A DNA stretch of 64,000 nucleotides from Eonycteris spelaea. Taxonomy: Eukaryota; Chordata; Mammalia; Chiroptera; Pteropodidae. The stretch spans positions 61,123 through 125,122 of the forward strand of contig PUFA01000661.1 in NCBI GenBank assembly GCA_003508835.1. The letters run 5' to 3'. Under the pieces are notes generated by a model, which was not told the origin of the DNA, made no database searches, and saw nothing but the letters and a program-made list of their open reading frames with translations. Shown here piece by piece: positions 12,466-24,434 of the stretch; the first letter of the stretch is position 1, and each line of letters opens with the position of its first letter. Both the position numbers and the translations under genes were made by a program.

Positions 12466-13910
12466 GAAGCACAATCTAAGCCTAAATCAAAAACATCCTT
12501 TTAAAGCACAGCAAAGTGCATTAGATCCTAAAGCCATAAGTTGAATGAAACAGCAACACTGAAACAGGTCAAGAACTGTCCCCATACAGCCATACAAACA
12601 TGAATACCCACCATCGCCAGAGTCTTCCCCACAACTCTTAAACAATACCATATTCTGCTTATTGGGAGAGTGATTTGTACCATGTTATAGCTGTGGCAAA
12701 ATCTTACACATACACCAAATGGGTTATTTTACCTTAATAAAACTTAACTATGTAAAATTGCATAACACCAAACAACACTTACTTGTTTATATTCTATTTG
12801 TTAAACATAGAATCATGTTATTAATGATGATGTAATAAAGTTTCAGATATCCTTGAATAGCAAAATTACTATCCAGAAACCATTCTTACCTTCAGAAACT
12901 ACATATTCTAGGCATTGGAAGATGGTGGCAAAGTATATAATGATGGAAAATTAGGAAACAAATCATGTTTTAGACCTACTTCTAAAGTAAAAATACCACC
13001 CTTGTTTATATGCTTCTTTCACTCAAGTTTCCCTCCAGCAGTCTCCAGAAGAACAAGACTTCTATAGACAAGCTCTGAATGGCTGGGAGGGCTGTCATGA
13101 CATTGCACAAACCTCTTCAAGAACTGAACCACCTCAGTTTTTACCTGATTCTCATATGACACAGTCTCTAAAACCCTCATAATCCCAGGTCACACTCAAG
13201 TTCACTCACTATCCTCACTGGAGAATTCGAGCACAATAGTTGAAATAAGGTATGACTGCAGCAGATGCAAGAGGAAGGGCTATTATTCCATGAGGTGCTT
13301 TGCACACCACTAGCCCAATATAAATAACTATTGAATATTTTTGTGGGTATAATTCAATTAATATAGCTTTTAAAAATAAAAGAACTGACCTTATATTTAA
13401 AGATAAGGGTTTTATCAGACCACCCAGGAATTTTTTTTTTTTTTATGCTAGGATAATTAAAACTTTTAAAACTCCATTCAAAGAATTAATGTAATTTATT
13501 ATTGCCTATAAATATTCATATACTGGGAACAGGATTAGGATTAACAGAGTTGGGCTACAGGGTTCAGTAGGATAAACAAAGAATTGGGAAAAGAAAATAT
13601 AGACAAAAATATCAGCCTTTCAGTAAGATTTCCTCTTCTAGAAATGTTTTTAAAAATACTATTTTTAATAGAAGCTATTTTTGAAATTCAGTCCTTGAAG
13701 AAGTAATGTGAAAATAGTTTCTTTATTAATTATGAGTGTTCTGCTCCAGCTCTTAGGAGAATGTATTTTCCTAGTACAAAGAGATGACAGACACAGACTC
13801 CTCAAATACATAACAAGGTACTCGATTTCTAGCTCCCACTCTGCATGAATGCCCTCTACAGCACACCTACAGAGCCTATTTCAAAAGCCCAGGTATGTTT
13901 ATATTGTTTT
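12466..13910. other. Unassigned AT-rich intergenic DNA
   Basis: No gene or repeat that I can support. A T-run lies at about 13,432-13,444. Confidence 0.5.
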
Positions 13911-13914
13911 AAAA

Positions 13915-14345
13915 AACAACAAAACAACCAAAATGTCTGTTAAATGATGAATGCATAAACAAAATGTAAATTCATGCAACAGAATGTTATTCAGTCATAG
14001 ACAGAAATAAGTAGTGAAACAAACTACAACATGGATGAAACTTGAAAACATTATGCTAAGTGAAAGGAAGACACAAAAGGCCACATATTATACGATTCTA
14101 TTTTTATGAAAGTCTAGATAGGCAGATCTGCAGGGTCAGAACATAGATTAGTGGTTGCCAAGGCTGAGAATGGGAGTTGACTAATAATAATAGGACTCTT
14201 TTAGAATACAACAATATCCTAAAATTAGACAGTACTGATGGATGCACAACTCTGTGAATACACTAAAAACCACTGAATTATACACTTTCAAACAGTGAAT
14301 GTTATGGTATGCGAATCGTCTCAATAAAGCTGTTAGTTTAAAAAG
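13915..14345 (+). mobile_element. L1M 3' end, sense
   Basis: The 3' part of an old L1: 'aatgttattcagtcatagac', 'caacatggatgaaacttgaaaacattatgctaagtgaaag', 'gattctatttttatgaaagtctaga', 'gtggttgccaaggctgag', 'tgaatacactaaaaaccactgaattatacactt'. It ends near the A-rich stretch at 14,345. Confidence 0.9.
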
Positions 14346-16315
14346 TGAGAAAAAAGAAAGTTTTCTCACTTGCGTCCTCAGAAGATAGGAAATATTACAT
14401 CATTTGGAACAAAAGACTCAGTAAACACATATACAAGATATTAGCAAGAGTATAAGCTTAGTATTTTTACAGGACTATTTAAAAGGTATACATAATAACA
14501 TGAATAGGAAGTTGCAGTTAAAGAGCTAAGTACACTATGTTAGGTACACATCTTCTAACATGGCATAGCATTTCGATTGTAGAATTTATTTTGTACATTA
14601 TTTTAAAGATTATTTCAAAGAGTATAAGCCTTATTGGTTTAAAATAGCATTTTCCAAACTCATGGGTCATATACCACCTTCCGCATTTTTGCCATCCTCA
14701 CTTTACCACTGACTTACTTTTTACAATAGCCATAAAATAATGGGTTTGATTTGCCAATTTACATTTCTCTACTATACATTGAAATAGATACATAACTATT
14801 ATGAATCAAAAGATGCATAACGTATCTATATCTACCCTTTAAAAAATGATGAGAAAAGCAGAATATGCAGAAAACAGAACATGCCCTCTATTCTATAAAG
14901 TTCTATTTTATAAAGTACGATTTTATAAAGGCACATGTTCAGTGGGAGCAACAGGGCTGGCACTCAGCCAAGAAAAATTATTTGAGAATAATATTGGAGT
15001 AGATGGTAGAGAAAGTGGCAGCAGCAGGCTCCATGAGGGAAGCGGCTGATAGGAGAAGGATGCTAGGTCTTCTCTACAAGTTCTTGGGTATGATGTGATA
15101 CAGCTCGGTGCTACTGCCATGCTCGCTCGTCAGACAGGGCAGAAGTTGGCAGAAGGCACCGATGATCAGGTGGACAGGGCTGTTTTTGACCCTGCTTCCT
15201 TCCTGCTGACACCAGCCATGAAAGCCTGCAGAGGGGCCCACTTTTAAAATAGTGACTGCCATACAGAGACGGAGTCTCAGCTCTACCACACCTGTTCCTC
15301 CTGTCTAAAGGAAATAGAGGTTAAATTTCATTTTGAACTATTAGTGCCATCGGTGGTTTAAAACGGCTTCCTAAGGGAGCTTACCCCCAACTGCTGATGG
15401 AGATGTCACTACACAAAACATCGCATCAAAGTAAAAAACACACTAAAGACACCAGAATTTTAATCACCCTCTTTCTACTTCTTTTCCCATTGCAAAGAGG
15501 GAACAACTACTTCTGTCTGTAGTTAGCCATCCTAAGTAAGTGAAACAAGAACATGCCACTGTCTTTGTTCTTATACTCTTCAGGAAGCCCTAACTGAATC
15601 CTGGAGTAGCGAGGAATAGAGAAAGACAGTAACTGGAGACTCTTTCCAATAAGAGAGAAAGAGGGAGGGGTGGATGGTTCCTATCCCATTCTTTTAATTA
15701 ACCATCCTTCTGGAAGCTAGATATAACAGTTTTTTTATTAATTCCATATAGGAAAAAAATCACGCATCATTTTAGATAAATCTACTTCTGCCCCTAGCAG
15801 TGGACTTAGGGTACTAGCCTGCAGGCTCATTAACACAGTATTTTCTTAACACTCTTGATATCTTTTAGGTTCCTAGCACATAGTTTTAAGACTGTGAAAA
15901 GGTAAGACTTAATTTATTCTTCTACTGTGTGAATTTTTATTATGTAACCCCATGAGTGTAAAGGCAGGCTTCCTAAAGATTATGCAGAAAATATTAATTA
16001 TAGAACTACAAAATTTTTACATCTGATTGGTTTTGTGTTACAATATTACACTGTCAAAGTGGCCTTTGGGGACACTTTTAACCTAAGAAGACTAGTCATG
16101 ATTTTGCAAAGAATTTTATCCCAGGCATTTCTGTACAATTTCCCAGCAAATATTAAAAATTCAGATAGCTTCGGTATTAGCAATTAAGATTCATATTTGT
16201 AAATATTCTCAAAATTTGCATAAACATTTGTATCTTGCAACTCTCTGAGGCTAAAATTATAATCAGATAGTATAAGGGTTAAAAATTATGATGAGATAAA
16301 TCACCCCTCTTCCCG
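14346..16315. other. Unassigned intergenic DNA with a short 15-bp tandem repeat
   Basis: No supported gene. Positions 14,894-14,930 hold two and a half copies of a 15-bp unit starting TATAAAG; the copies start at 14,894, 14,909 and 14,924. A plus-strand frame over this (14846-15049) shows the repeat as Phe-Tyr-Lys units but has no recognised domain. The GC-richer part at 15,050-15,300 has competing frames on both strands. Confidence 0.5.
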
Positions 16316-16319
16316 GAGA

Positions 16320-16530
16320 TCTAACGTAGCTTTCTCAAAGTGTGGTCAAAGGATCACATACACTGGAATCACCTGGGTAGGGGCCGGCTGGTGGGAGTGG
16401 TGCTTGTTAAAAATACACTATTTCAGTTCTACTAAAGCAGCATCTCCGGGGATGAGGGCCATTAATTCACATTAATAGAGATGTCCAGGCAATTCTTATA
16501 CATGCTAATGTTTCTGAACCACTAAGTACT
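16320..16530. mobile_element. MER5-type (hAT-Charlie) DNA transposon remnant
   Basis: 'tctcaaagtgtggtcaaaggatca', 'tggaatcacctggg', 'cttgttaaaaatac', 'aattcttatacatgctaatgtttctgaaccact' are the hallmarks of the MER5 group of short non-autonomous hAT elements. Confidence 0.75.
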
Positions 16531-16914
16531 TAAACCAACTCTTCCTATCACAGAGCCAGGCAAGTAGAATTCCCACAAGTTACTGCATATATAAAATATA
16601 AAAAAAATCATCAAGAAATAAATATGTAAATGAAAAACAGAGACAAGGTGAAAGTTTCTTTCCATAACAGTCTACCAGAATTTATATTCCAGTGTGGGTT
16701 GCAACCATGAAAGGGGGATTCTCTACCTTACAAGCACAGTACTACCCATTATCGTATCTACAGTGAAGATAGCAGTTTTTTCCTGAAACACAGTATACTC
16801 TGTAAGATGAATGCCAAACCTACATAAAAATTAAAGGATGTTGCAGCATGAAATGAAGTTTTTACTCACTTTTTTCTCAACATTGTGACTTTGACACCAC
16901 AATTAGGCAAAGTG

Positions 16915-17095
16915 GTTCTCAACCACTTTGAATGCCTGAGCTAGTGGTTTTCAAACTCGATGTGCATTTAGAATCATCTAAAGATCTTGTTAAACCAGAC
17001 TACTGGGCTCAAAGAATTTGTATTTCTAACAAGGTCCAGGTGATTCTGGCACTGCTGGTCCAAAGATCAGACTTCGAAAACCGTGGGCTTAATCT
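16915..17095. mobile_element. MER5A-type (hAT-Charlie) DNA transposon
   Basis: It opens with 'gtggttttcaaactcgatgtgcatttagaatcatctaaagatcttgtta' and closes with 'aaggtccaggtgattctggcactgctggtcc', with terminal inverted sequence. It lies 0.4 kb from the previous MER5 copy. Confidence 0.8.
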
Positions 17096-17099
17096 TGCT

Positions 17100-18250
17100 C
17101 TTCTTCCACCCACCACTATTTATGATTCACTGTAGAGTTTCATGATGCTAAAAAATGGCTCTGTCTGGAAAATGCTCTAACCACATGCTGTAGGGCTTCC
17201 TGTGTAGGACTCGTGTTGCTCAGTATCTTCAAAAAGTTCTCATCATGCAAAACTTATAGCATGGATGATAAGTTTGTCCTCTCTTTGCCACTCTGGGAAT
17301 AAACACCCTTTCTAACCCTCCTCCAATCCCTGGCCTCTGTATGACCTTACACCACCTACTTCCTACCCTTCAGGAAAAACCTTTCTGTCTCTATAGGAAA
17401 CTATATACTTAGGAAGGGCAAGAAATACCTTTGTTCTTGTCTTAAGGAACTACACTTCCTTTAGCCAGAAATTAAGACAGACTACCAACATTTAGTGATT
17501 TCTTTGGTGACTGTTACAAGGCTAGAGCTATAGACAAACTCAGAAGGAGTGCTATATCCAGAGGCAAAATTAGGTCAAATAAACTCATAGATTCTTAGAA
17601 ATATAGGAAGCATTCAGTTATCAGCATGTATACTCCAGTCTTTCATGGTAATAAATACACAGATTTCTCTTTTCAGATAGGTCCAGAATTTACACACTAC
17701 AATTGTGCACCCCAAACTCTCCAAATGGCTTTCAAATCCAGCTCATCAATGTTTAAAATATTCTCCCAGAATAAGATTCCAAGTAGTGAATTCAACATGT
17801 TTGTAGTTCATCCTTCTCATAAAAAGAAATTGCAACAAATTCTTAGAAACTAAAAAGCACAAGGGAGCAAGATAAGAAAATGAATTTGATATAGCTTAAA
17901 TATCTTTAGAAGACCTTCAAGAGCTCAATTATCTTTTAAATTTGAACAGATAGCTGACAATTTGGGTATCATGTTAATTAGTTTTAAAAGTATGGTTAAA
18001 CAGTTTTTTTGAGACTTTGATAACATGCTTAAGGAAAAAGTATAAACCTGGAGAACTGATACAGAACTACATCGATATGAAAGGGTGTTTTTAAAGTGTG
18101 AGCCATAAGCTGGTTAAATGTTGCAAATAACGTATAACATTAATACTTTACCAGGTAGTACAAAACATATGACTTTTTGAAATCATTGTAAGAAAATGAC
18201 TAAGCACTGCATATACTGTAATCAGGGTATTTCCAGGACCTAAAAAACTC
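17100..18250. other. Unassigned AT-rich intergenic DNA
   Basis: A 75-codon plus-strand frame (17626-17853) is Ser/Lys-rich with no domain I recognise. No splice context supports it. Confidence 0.5.
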
Positions 18251-18252
18251 TC

Positions 18253-18258
18253 TTTATT
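18253..18258 (-). terminator. Possible polyadenylation signal AATAAA (minus strand)
   Basis: AATAAA on the minus strand, about 40 nt downstream of the stop codon at 18,298-18,300. AATAAA is common by chance in AT-rich DNA. The spacing to the reading stretch upstream is what makes it worth noting. Confidence 0.3.
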
Positions 18259-18297
18259 AGAAAAGATATTAAGCCATGTCCCAAATCAAAAGATTTC

Positions 18298-18504
18298 TTA
18301 CAAATGATAGTTGAAGTCTTTGGGCATCCATTTGCTCCAATGTGACCACTGAAGAATCTTAGATTCCTCCAAATACTGAGCGTGGTTGCCGACCAAGCAC
18401 ACAGATCGTTTAGTGTCATTTGTCACTAGAGAGCAACCGATGGATGTACTGCTGCTGCTTTTCAGAGTCCAACTTCTGGCAAAATGTTGTCTTCTGACAT
18501 GCTT
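18298..18504 (-). other. Candidate terminal coding exon (unrecognised)
   Basis: A 68-codon open stretch on the minus strand runs from just after a TGA (18,505-18,507) to a TAA at 18,298-18,300. It has mixed, protein-like composition, with basic, Ser-rich and Trp-containing parts, ending Asn-Tyr-His-Leu. It has no suitable start ATG, so it would have to be an exon entered by splicing; AG dinucleotides at about 18,490 and 18,472 are possible acceptors. A second minus-strand frame over the same DNA, starting ATG at 18,553 and ending TGA at 18,416, encodes 45 residues with several cysteines. I recognise neither, and at most one can be real. The AATAAA at 18,253-18,258 would fit a short 3' UTR. 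The nearest CpG-island promoter is 9.4 kb upstream on this strand. Confidence 0.25.
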
Positions 18505-18934
18505 TCATACAACATGAATGTACATTTTTCATGGTTTGGAAAGAGCAACCCATTTTTCTAGTTTAAATGCTAGAGCCTAAACATCAAAACAAATCAGGTC
18601 CATATGAAAAATTGGTTATCACTCTTTATTGAGGCAAAAATTAATTTTTTCTTAGAAATCTTCATACTTAGTATGGAAATGAGGTCATGTCGTTGCTAAT
18701 CCAATAGGGATTTAGCTATCATAGGGTATTCCTCAATAGAAGCTGCTCTTTATAGCATATCAAATAAATAAGCTTCAAAAGAGCATTGTATGAGAATCAA
18801 GTAAAAATATCAAGCTTTTAATGCCACCTACCTACCTCCAATTTACAGTGACAACACTGTGATGTAAGAAGAAATCCTAGGCATCCTGTATCTGTGGATA
18901 AGATTTTTTAATGCTCTGAAAAAGAGGTGGCAGT

Positions 18935-19265
18935 TAATGGATATTTAATTTTATTTACTTTTCCATACACTTGATATTCAATATTATATTAGTGTCAGTA
19001 TACAGCAGTGGTTAGACATTTACATAACTTATGAAGTGATCCCAATAAGACTAGTGCCCACCTGACATGACACCATACCTGACACCGTACACACAGTTAC
19101 GACGTTACTGACTGTATTCCCCATGCTGTACTTTACATCCCCGTGACCATTGTGTAACTCTAATTTGTACTTCCTAATCCCTTCACTTTTTTGACCCAGC
19201 CCTCCACCCACCTCCCATCTGGCAACCATCAGTACTCTGTATCTATGAGTTTGTTTTATGCTTTG
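18935..19265 (-). mobile_element. L1 3' UTR, antisense
   Basis: The reversed L1 3' end reads 'acttgatattcaatattatattag', 'gtggttagacatttacataacttatgaagtgatcc', 'tgctgtactttacatccccgtgacca', 'aatttgtacttcctaatcccttcac', 'cctcccatctggcaaccatcagt', 'ctctgtatctatgagtttg'. The type is common in laurasiatherian genomes (from memory). The small minus-strand frame at 19029-19229 is part of it. Confidence 0.85.
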
Positions 19266-20205
19266 TTTGATGAATAATGGAGAGTAACCTTGTTAAGTAA
19301 GGTAAAAAAGCAAGTTCCACTATAAGCATGGACTTTTCAAGCATAAGAAAAAGCATTTAAAAGGCATCTTCTTCAAGTAGTTTATGTCCTGCTCAGAGCC
19401 CACCATAATTACTTTTCAATCAACATTGCATATGTATAAATATGATTTAAAAAAATATGAAATGACAAAGAGCAAAAGAGAACAGAATGGTGGTGGGGGC
19501 AGAAGAAAAGACAATACCTCTAAGAGGTTATAAGATTTAAGGATATGTTGACATTTCTTCTGCTAAAGGGAAGCAGACTTCAGAGTGAGATGCCCAAATG
19601 CAAAAGAAATGCTCTGAAATTAGGTCAGACAGCACAGAACCAGGACCTTTTGAAAAGTACTGTACTTCAAAGTAAAGAACCATACAATCAGACGAAAAAT
19701 GATGAAAAAGTAACAAATGAAAAACCCACTCACCTAAAAAAAATACAAAAAAAGATGGACTAATTCCATGACTTTTTAAAACATTCCAGGAGGAAGAGAC
19801 AAATTCACGGAGCTGATAACATTAGAAAAGGAGTTGAGAAACAGTGAGCAGAGGAAGGAAATAAATATCCAGAAACTCTTAATTCTGGTTTCACTTCAGA
19901 AACTCTTAGGCTGCCCCTCTGCTGTTTCTTTAACTTGCTCCATAAGTATAGGCTATTTTTTTCTCTCCCAAAATTATCTACTCACTTGACAAAACAAAAC
20001 TTTTTTTCCATGCAGCAAACCAATGGTCCATTCTTGACATTTTCATTACTTGGATCAGGAACACCTCTGAAATATTTAATTTCCATCATCTGATCTCAGA
20101 ACACTACCTCCCTACTCTTTCTCCTGCTTACTCCTCAGCTTTTACTTATTTTTGAAACTCCACTCTCAGGTTTTCCAGTTTCTCCAATCCATCTGTTCCT
20201 CTGAC
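19266..20205. other. Unassigned AT-rich DNA
   Basis: Nothing supported. A Lys-rich plus frame (19545-19763) reflects A-rich composition. Confidence 0.5.
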
Positions 20206-20402
20206 TCTAGGGCAGTAGTTCCAGTTGGGGGTGATTTTGCCCTTCAGAGGACATTTGCAATGTATGGAAACACTTCTGATTGTCAAAACTGGAGGGGCCA
20301 GTACTGGCATCTAGTAAGTAGAGGCCAGGGATGTTCAACATCCTACAATGCATAGGACAACCCCCACACCAGAGAATTATGTTTCTGAAGTTGAGAATCA
20401 CT
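20206..20402 (+). mobile_element. MER20 (hAT-Charlie) DNA transposon
   Basis: Near full-length: 'agtagttccagttgggggtgattttgcccttcagaggacatttgcaatgtatgg', 'tggggccagtactggcatctagtaagtagaggccagggatg', 'catcctacaatgcataggacaacccccacacc', 'gaattatgtttctgaagttgagaatcactgctctg'. Terminal inverted repeats of the 'cagtggttctcaa' type are visible. MER20 copies are known to have been co-opted as endometrial regulatory elements in placental mammals; nothing here shows activity. Confidence 0.9.
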
Positions 20403-21425
20403 GCTCTGTGGCCTTCCTTACATAATGGTTCATTTCTTCAATCACTCTTAGAACATTTAACCTCAATTCTCGTGCCCTGACAAACTTGCTCTGCAAAATC
20501 TAACCCTCAACCATTGAATCATCCAAATGTCTACTTCTAAACTTGGTGTACTGAGCTCAACAAATATCACACACCACAAAAATGGCTGACACTATATATT
20601 CACAGACTACAACCTCAGTGGGCTCTCAGCATTACCAACAGGCAACCCTTCATCTCTCTCTCTAGTCACCCCTTAACTCCTTCCTTTCCCCTCAGTGACT
20701 ATTTTAAAATAGTCACTCAATAGTTACCTTTCCCCTCAATCCCCACCCTACCAAATCAACATTCAATATCAACAAATGTACTGTACACTTAAGACATTTT
20801 GCTACCATCAAATGAGAACTTCCACATATTCTTTCCCCATCCTATGAACTTATTTACATCTATCCTTACTCTTCTCTCCTTCCCTCCTGGAGAATAGAAG
20901 GACTGTCCCCTTTTCCAGCATACCCTGATCACTGCCTATGCTCTGGATATCATCCCTCTCTGGCCTCTCTGGGGCCTTTCTTTATCAAACATCCAGCACC
21001 CTAAATCCTCTACCTCAACTTCTTCCTCTTTCTCAGTTCTTTTTACCTCAGAAATAAGGGAATGTTTCAGTCTCTTCTTAGGAGGGAAAAAAACACAAAT
21101 GAACCCAAACGTATCCCTACTTCAAGCCCTCCCACTAAATTTTCTGTCTCTCCTCACAGTCAAATTCCTTAAAAGAATGTTTTCACTTTCTATCCCCATT
21201 ACTCCATCTCCCTCTCAGTCCACTACTCACTACTCACATACAAACTATGCCACTAAAACTCCACAGGGGAGGCAAATGACTTATTTGTTATCAACTTCAG
21301 TAGGTTCTTCCAGCCCTTAATATTGGAGCATTAACACAAATTACCATACTATTCTTAAAATTCTCTCCTCTTTTGGTATTTCTAGTATCATTCTCTCCTC
21401 TATATCTTCATACTTTTGGACCTTT
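20403..21425. other. Unassigned pyrimidine-rich DNA
   Basis: C/T-rich plus strand with a small frame at 21099-21320 that has no recognised domain. It may hide very old LINE sequence, but I cannot anchor it. Confidence 0.45.
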
Positions 21426-21429
21426 CCTT

Positions 21430-21690
21430 CTCCCATTCTTAGATGTCGGTGTGTCCTGTAGCTCTACCTTCGATCTTTTTCACATGTCTATGCGATCCAT
21501 GTTCTATCCACTTTAAATCCATATGTGCTGCCCATATCTCTCTAGGTTCTCAGTGAATGACAGCATCATCTACCAGTTACCCATGCTAGAATCCTGGGAT
21601 CATCACAGTTTTCTTACTCTCACCTACAAATAAACCTGCAAAATCCTGTCAATTTAAACTAAGTGTCTCTTGGATCTCTCATATGTGGTC
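21430..21690 (+). mobile_element. Ancient L2-like LINE fragment, sense
   Basis: 'accagttacccatgctagaatcctgggatcatcacagttttcttactctcacctac' and 'caaaatcctgtcaatttaaact' follow the same ancient LINE text as at 35.5 kb ('cccagttgcccaag ... cctggga ... tcctgtcaattc'). Confidence 0.5.
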
Positions 21691-22735
21691 GTTTTCTCTG
21701 CAACCTATCTAATTTAGGTGATATCTCTTGCTCAGAACACATTATTATAAAAATAATAATTAAGTACAGATGAGTAAAAACTTGGGAGTCCCCTCCTACA
21801 AGTAAGGATGCTACAGAATACAATGAACTATGATTCAAAACAACACAGAACATTGGTATTCTTTTTTTTGTAAATGGATTATAATACTCTATAAGCAAAT
21901 AATTTAATTACCCCAGACTTCAGACACCCAACTGCTGAATAAATGGTAAAAGAATATATCTAAGGACCCTTAGGACCCTAACATTCATTCTATAGTTCTA
22001 TTTCTACCAGACATTATTCAAACAGCATACCTCCAAATATGTGACATACTTGCTACACACACAAGATATTATTGGTGCCAAAGAAACAGACTGATGTCTC
22101 CTTGCTGCCAAAATACATCTCAAGCATATCCTGATTCTTCAGTTTCAAAAAACTAAACCATCAGTTGCAAATGTCAGAGAAATAAAATGTAAGCACAAAA
22201 ATCAGTCAAGAAAAAATCATAATGGAATTGACTATATGTATATATAAATGCTATTTCAAATTAATTTCTTCAGAAATCAAGCAGCACAGAGTGCTGAGTT
22301 AGCAATAAAATAAGTGTGCCATAAATACTGTGACACTCAACAATGTTATGAACAAAAAGCCGTGGTGTGGGAACTGTACAATATCTAAAGTTGAACACCC
22401 ACACAATATATAGCAATATGAGATCATAAAAAAAATCCAGGATCTCCTTGTAAAAGACAAAGCTCCCAGAGAAAGATAATCTGAACTAAGCTGTGAAAAT
22501 GTAGTCTGAATCCCATTAAAATACTATCACCCAAATCAAATAAATGAGAGGCACCTGTTACCCTTTCATCAGTTTGGGTTCAGTTGCTCTTCCATTGCCT
22601 TCTAAGCTCAGAAGTAATGTTCTGTTTTAAAGATTAGAATAAAAGGAGAGGATATAGGAATGTGGCAGGTAAAACAATTTACACTGCAAAGTTGATATTG
22701 ATCTAAGGGTCAACTCAAAACTCAGAATAAATCAA
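21691..22735. other. Unassigned AT-rich DNA
   Basis: No gene, RNA or repeat that I can support. Confidence 0.5.
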
Positions 22736-22739
22736 CTCT

Positions 22740-22940
22740 GGAGCCACAAAGCCTGATTCAAATCTCAATTTCACCATCTACCAGCCTCATAATTTTAACA
22801 ATTCATTTAATTTCTTGTGCCTCCATTTCTTCATCTGTAAAACACAACAGTAATCATACCTACTTCAAAGGTAAAGTGCTTAGAATAATGCCTAGCATAC
22901 TTGTAAATACTATAGAAATACTAGGTAATATCATTATTTT
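22740..22940 (+). mobile_element. MIR SINE, sense
   Basis: 'ggagccacaaagcctgattcaaatctcaatttcaccatctacc', 'tttcttgtgcctccatttcttcatctgtaaaac', 'aatcatacctacttcaaaggtaaagtgcttagaataatgcctagcata' follow the MIR consensus order. Confidence 0.85.
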
Positions 22941-23049
22941 TTCCTTACTATTTTTAGACTAAATGTTAGGTGAGGAAAAAAATAACACTAAATGTATGTC
23001 AGACTTCAGTTTAACATTGTTACCAGGTATTATTTCAGCTAGTAGCTCA

Positions 23050-24430
23050 CAGTCAAATCAAATCACCAAGTATTAAGTTCACAGCAAATGAAAAGTACAA
23101 AGAGGCATAATTCATACAAAACAGACACATAGATGAATGGAACAGAATAAAGAGCCCTGAAACAAACCCACACACATATAGCCAATTATTATGACAAAGG
23201 AGCCAAGAACACACAATGGGAAAGGATAGTCTCTTCAATAAATGGTGCTGGGAAAACTGGACAGCACTACAAAAGAATGAAACTGAACCATATTTTATAC
23301 CATATATAAAAATTTACTCAAAATAAAGACCTAAACATAAGACCAGAAACCATAAAATGCCTAGAAAAAAACACAGGTCCTAAGCTCTTTGACACAGGTC
23401 TTGGTAATGTTTTTTTAAACTGACATAAAAGCAAAAGCAACAAAAGCAAAAATAAAGTGGGACTACATCAAACTAAAAAGCTTCTAACAGCAAAGAAAAC
23501 TGTCAACATAATGAAAAGGCAACTACTGAATGGGAGAAAATATTTGCAAATCACATATCTGATAAGGGTTAACATCCAAACTATATAAAGAATTCATATA
23601 ACTCAATAGCAAAAACAAACAAACAAAAATCTGATTTAAAATGGGCAGAATATATGAATAGACATTTTTCCAAAGGAAATGCAGATACCAACAGGGACAT
23701 GAAAAGATGCTCAACATTTTTAATCATCAGGGAAATGCAAACCAAAGTCACAAAGAGATATCACCTCACACTTGTTAGAATGGTTATTATCAAAAAGACT
23801 ACAAATAATAAGTGTGGGTGAAGATGTGGAGAAGAGAATCCTTGTGCACTGTTGGTAGGAATGTACATTGGTACAGCCACTAAGAAAGTTCCTTATAAAA
23901 TTCAAAATACAACTGCCATATGATCCAGTAACTCCACTTCTGGGTGTGTATTAGAAGAAGGGAAAACAGTGCCATATTCATTGCAGCATTATTTAAAATA
24001 GCCAAGATAACAACCTAAGTAACCATTGATGGATGAATGAATATATCAATTGATAAATAAATAAATAATACACATATTATATATATACACATGTAAATAT
24101 GTATATATACACACACACACATATATATTTACACACGCACACAATGGAAGAGTATTCAGCCATAAAGAAAGAATGAAATATTGCCATTTGCAACACCATG
24201 GATGGGAATCAAGGGAATTATGTTAAGTGAAATCAGTACGATAGAGCAAGAGAAAACCATATGATCTCTCTGAAATGTGGAATCTAAAAATGAATAATTT
24301 TTTAAAAAGGAAAACAACATCACAGATAACAGAAAAATTGGCGGCTGCCAGTGGCAGAGGGTGGGGGCTAGGAGAATTTTTTTTCTTTTAAGTTTACATA
24401 AATTTAAAAATAAATAAATGAAAAAAATTA
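23050..24430 (+). mobile_element. L1 3' half (ORF2 C-terminal region and 3' end), sense
   Basis: The L1 ORF2 3' coding region is read in order: 'gacacatagatgaatggaacagaataaagagccc', 'aaggagccaagaacacacaatgggaaagga', 'ggtgctgggaaaactggacag', 'gaccagaaaccataaaatgcctag', 'gggactacatcaaactaaaaagcttc', 'atgggagaaaatatttgcaaatcacatatctgataagggtt', 'tcatcagggaaatgcaaa', 'gccatatgatccagtaactccacttctggg'. Many indels and stops leave no ORF2 protein. A TA/CA microsatellite at 24,064-24,150 interrupts the 3' UTR. It is 5'-truncated and abuts another older L1 3' end. Confidence 0.9.
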
Positions 24431-24434
24431 AAAA

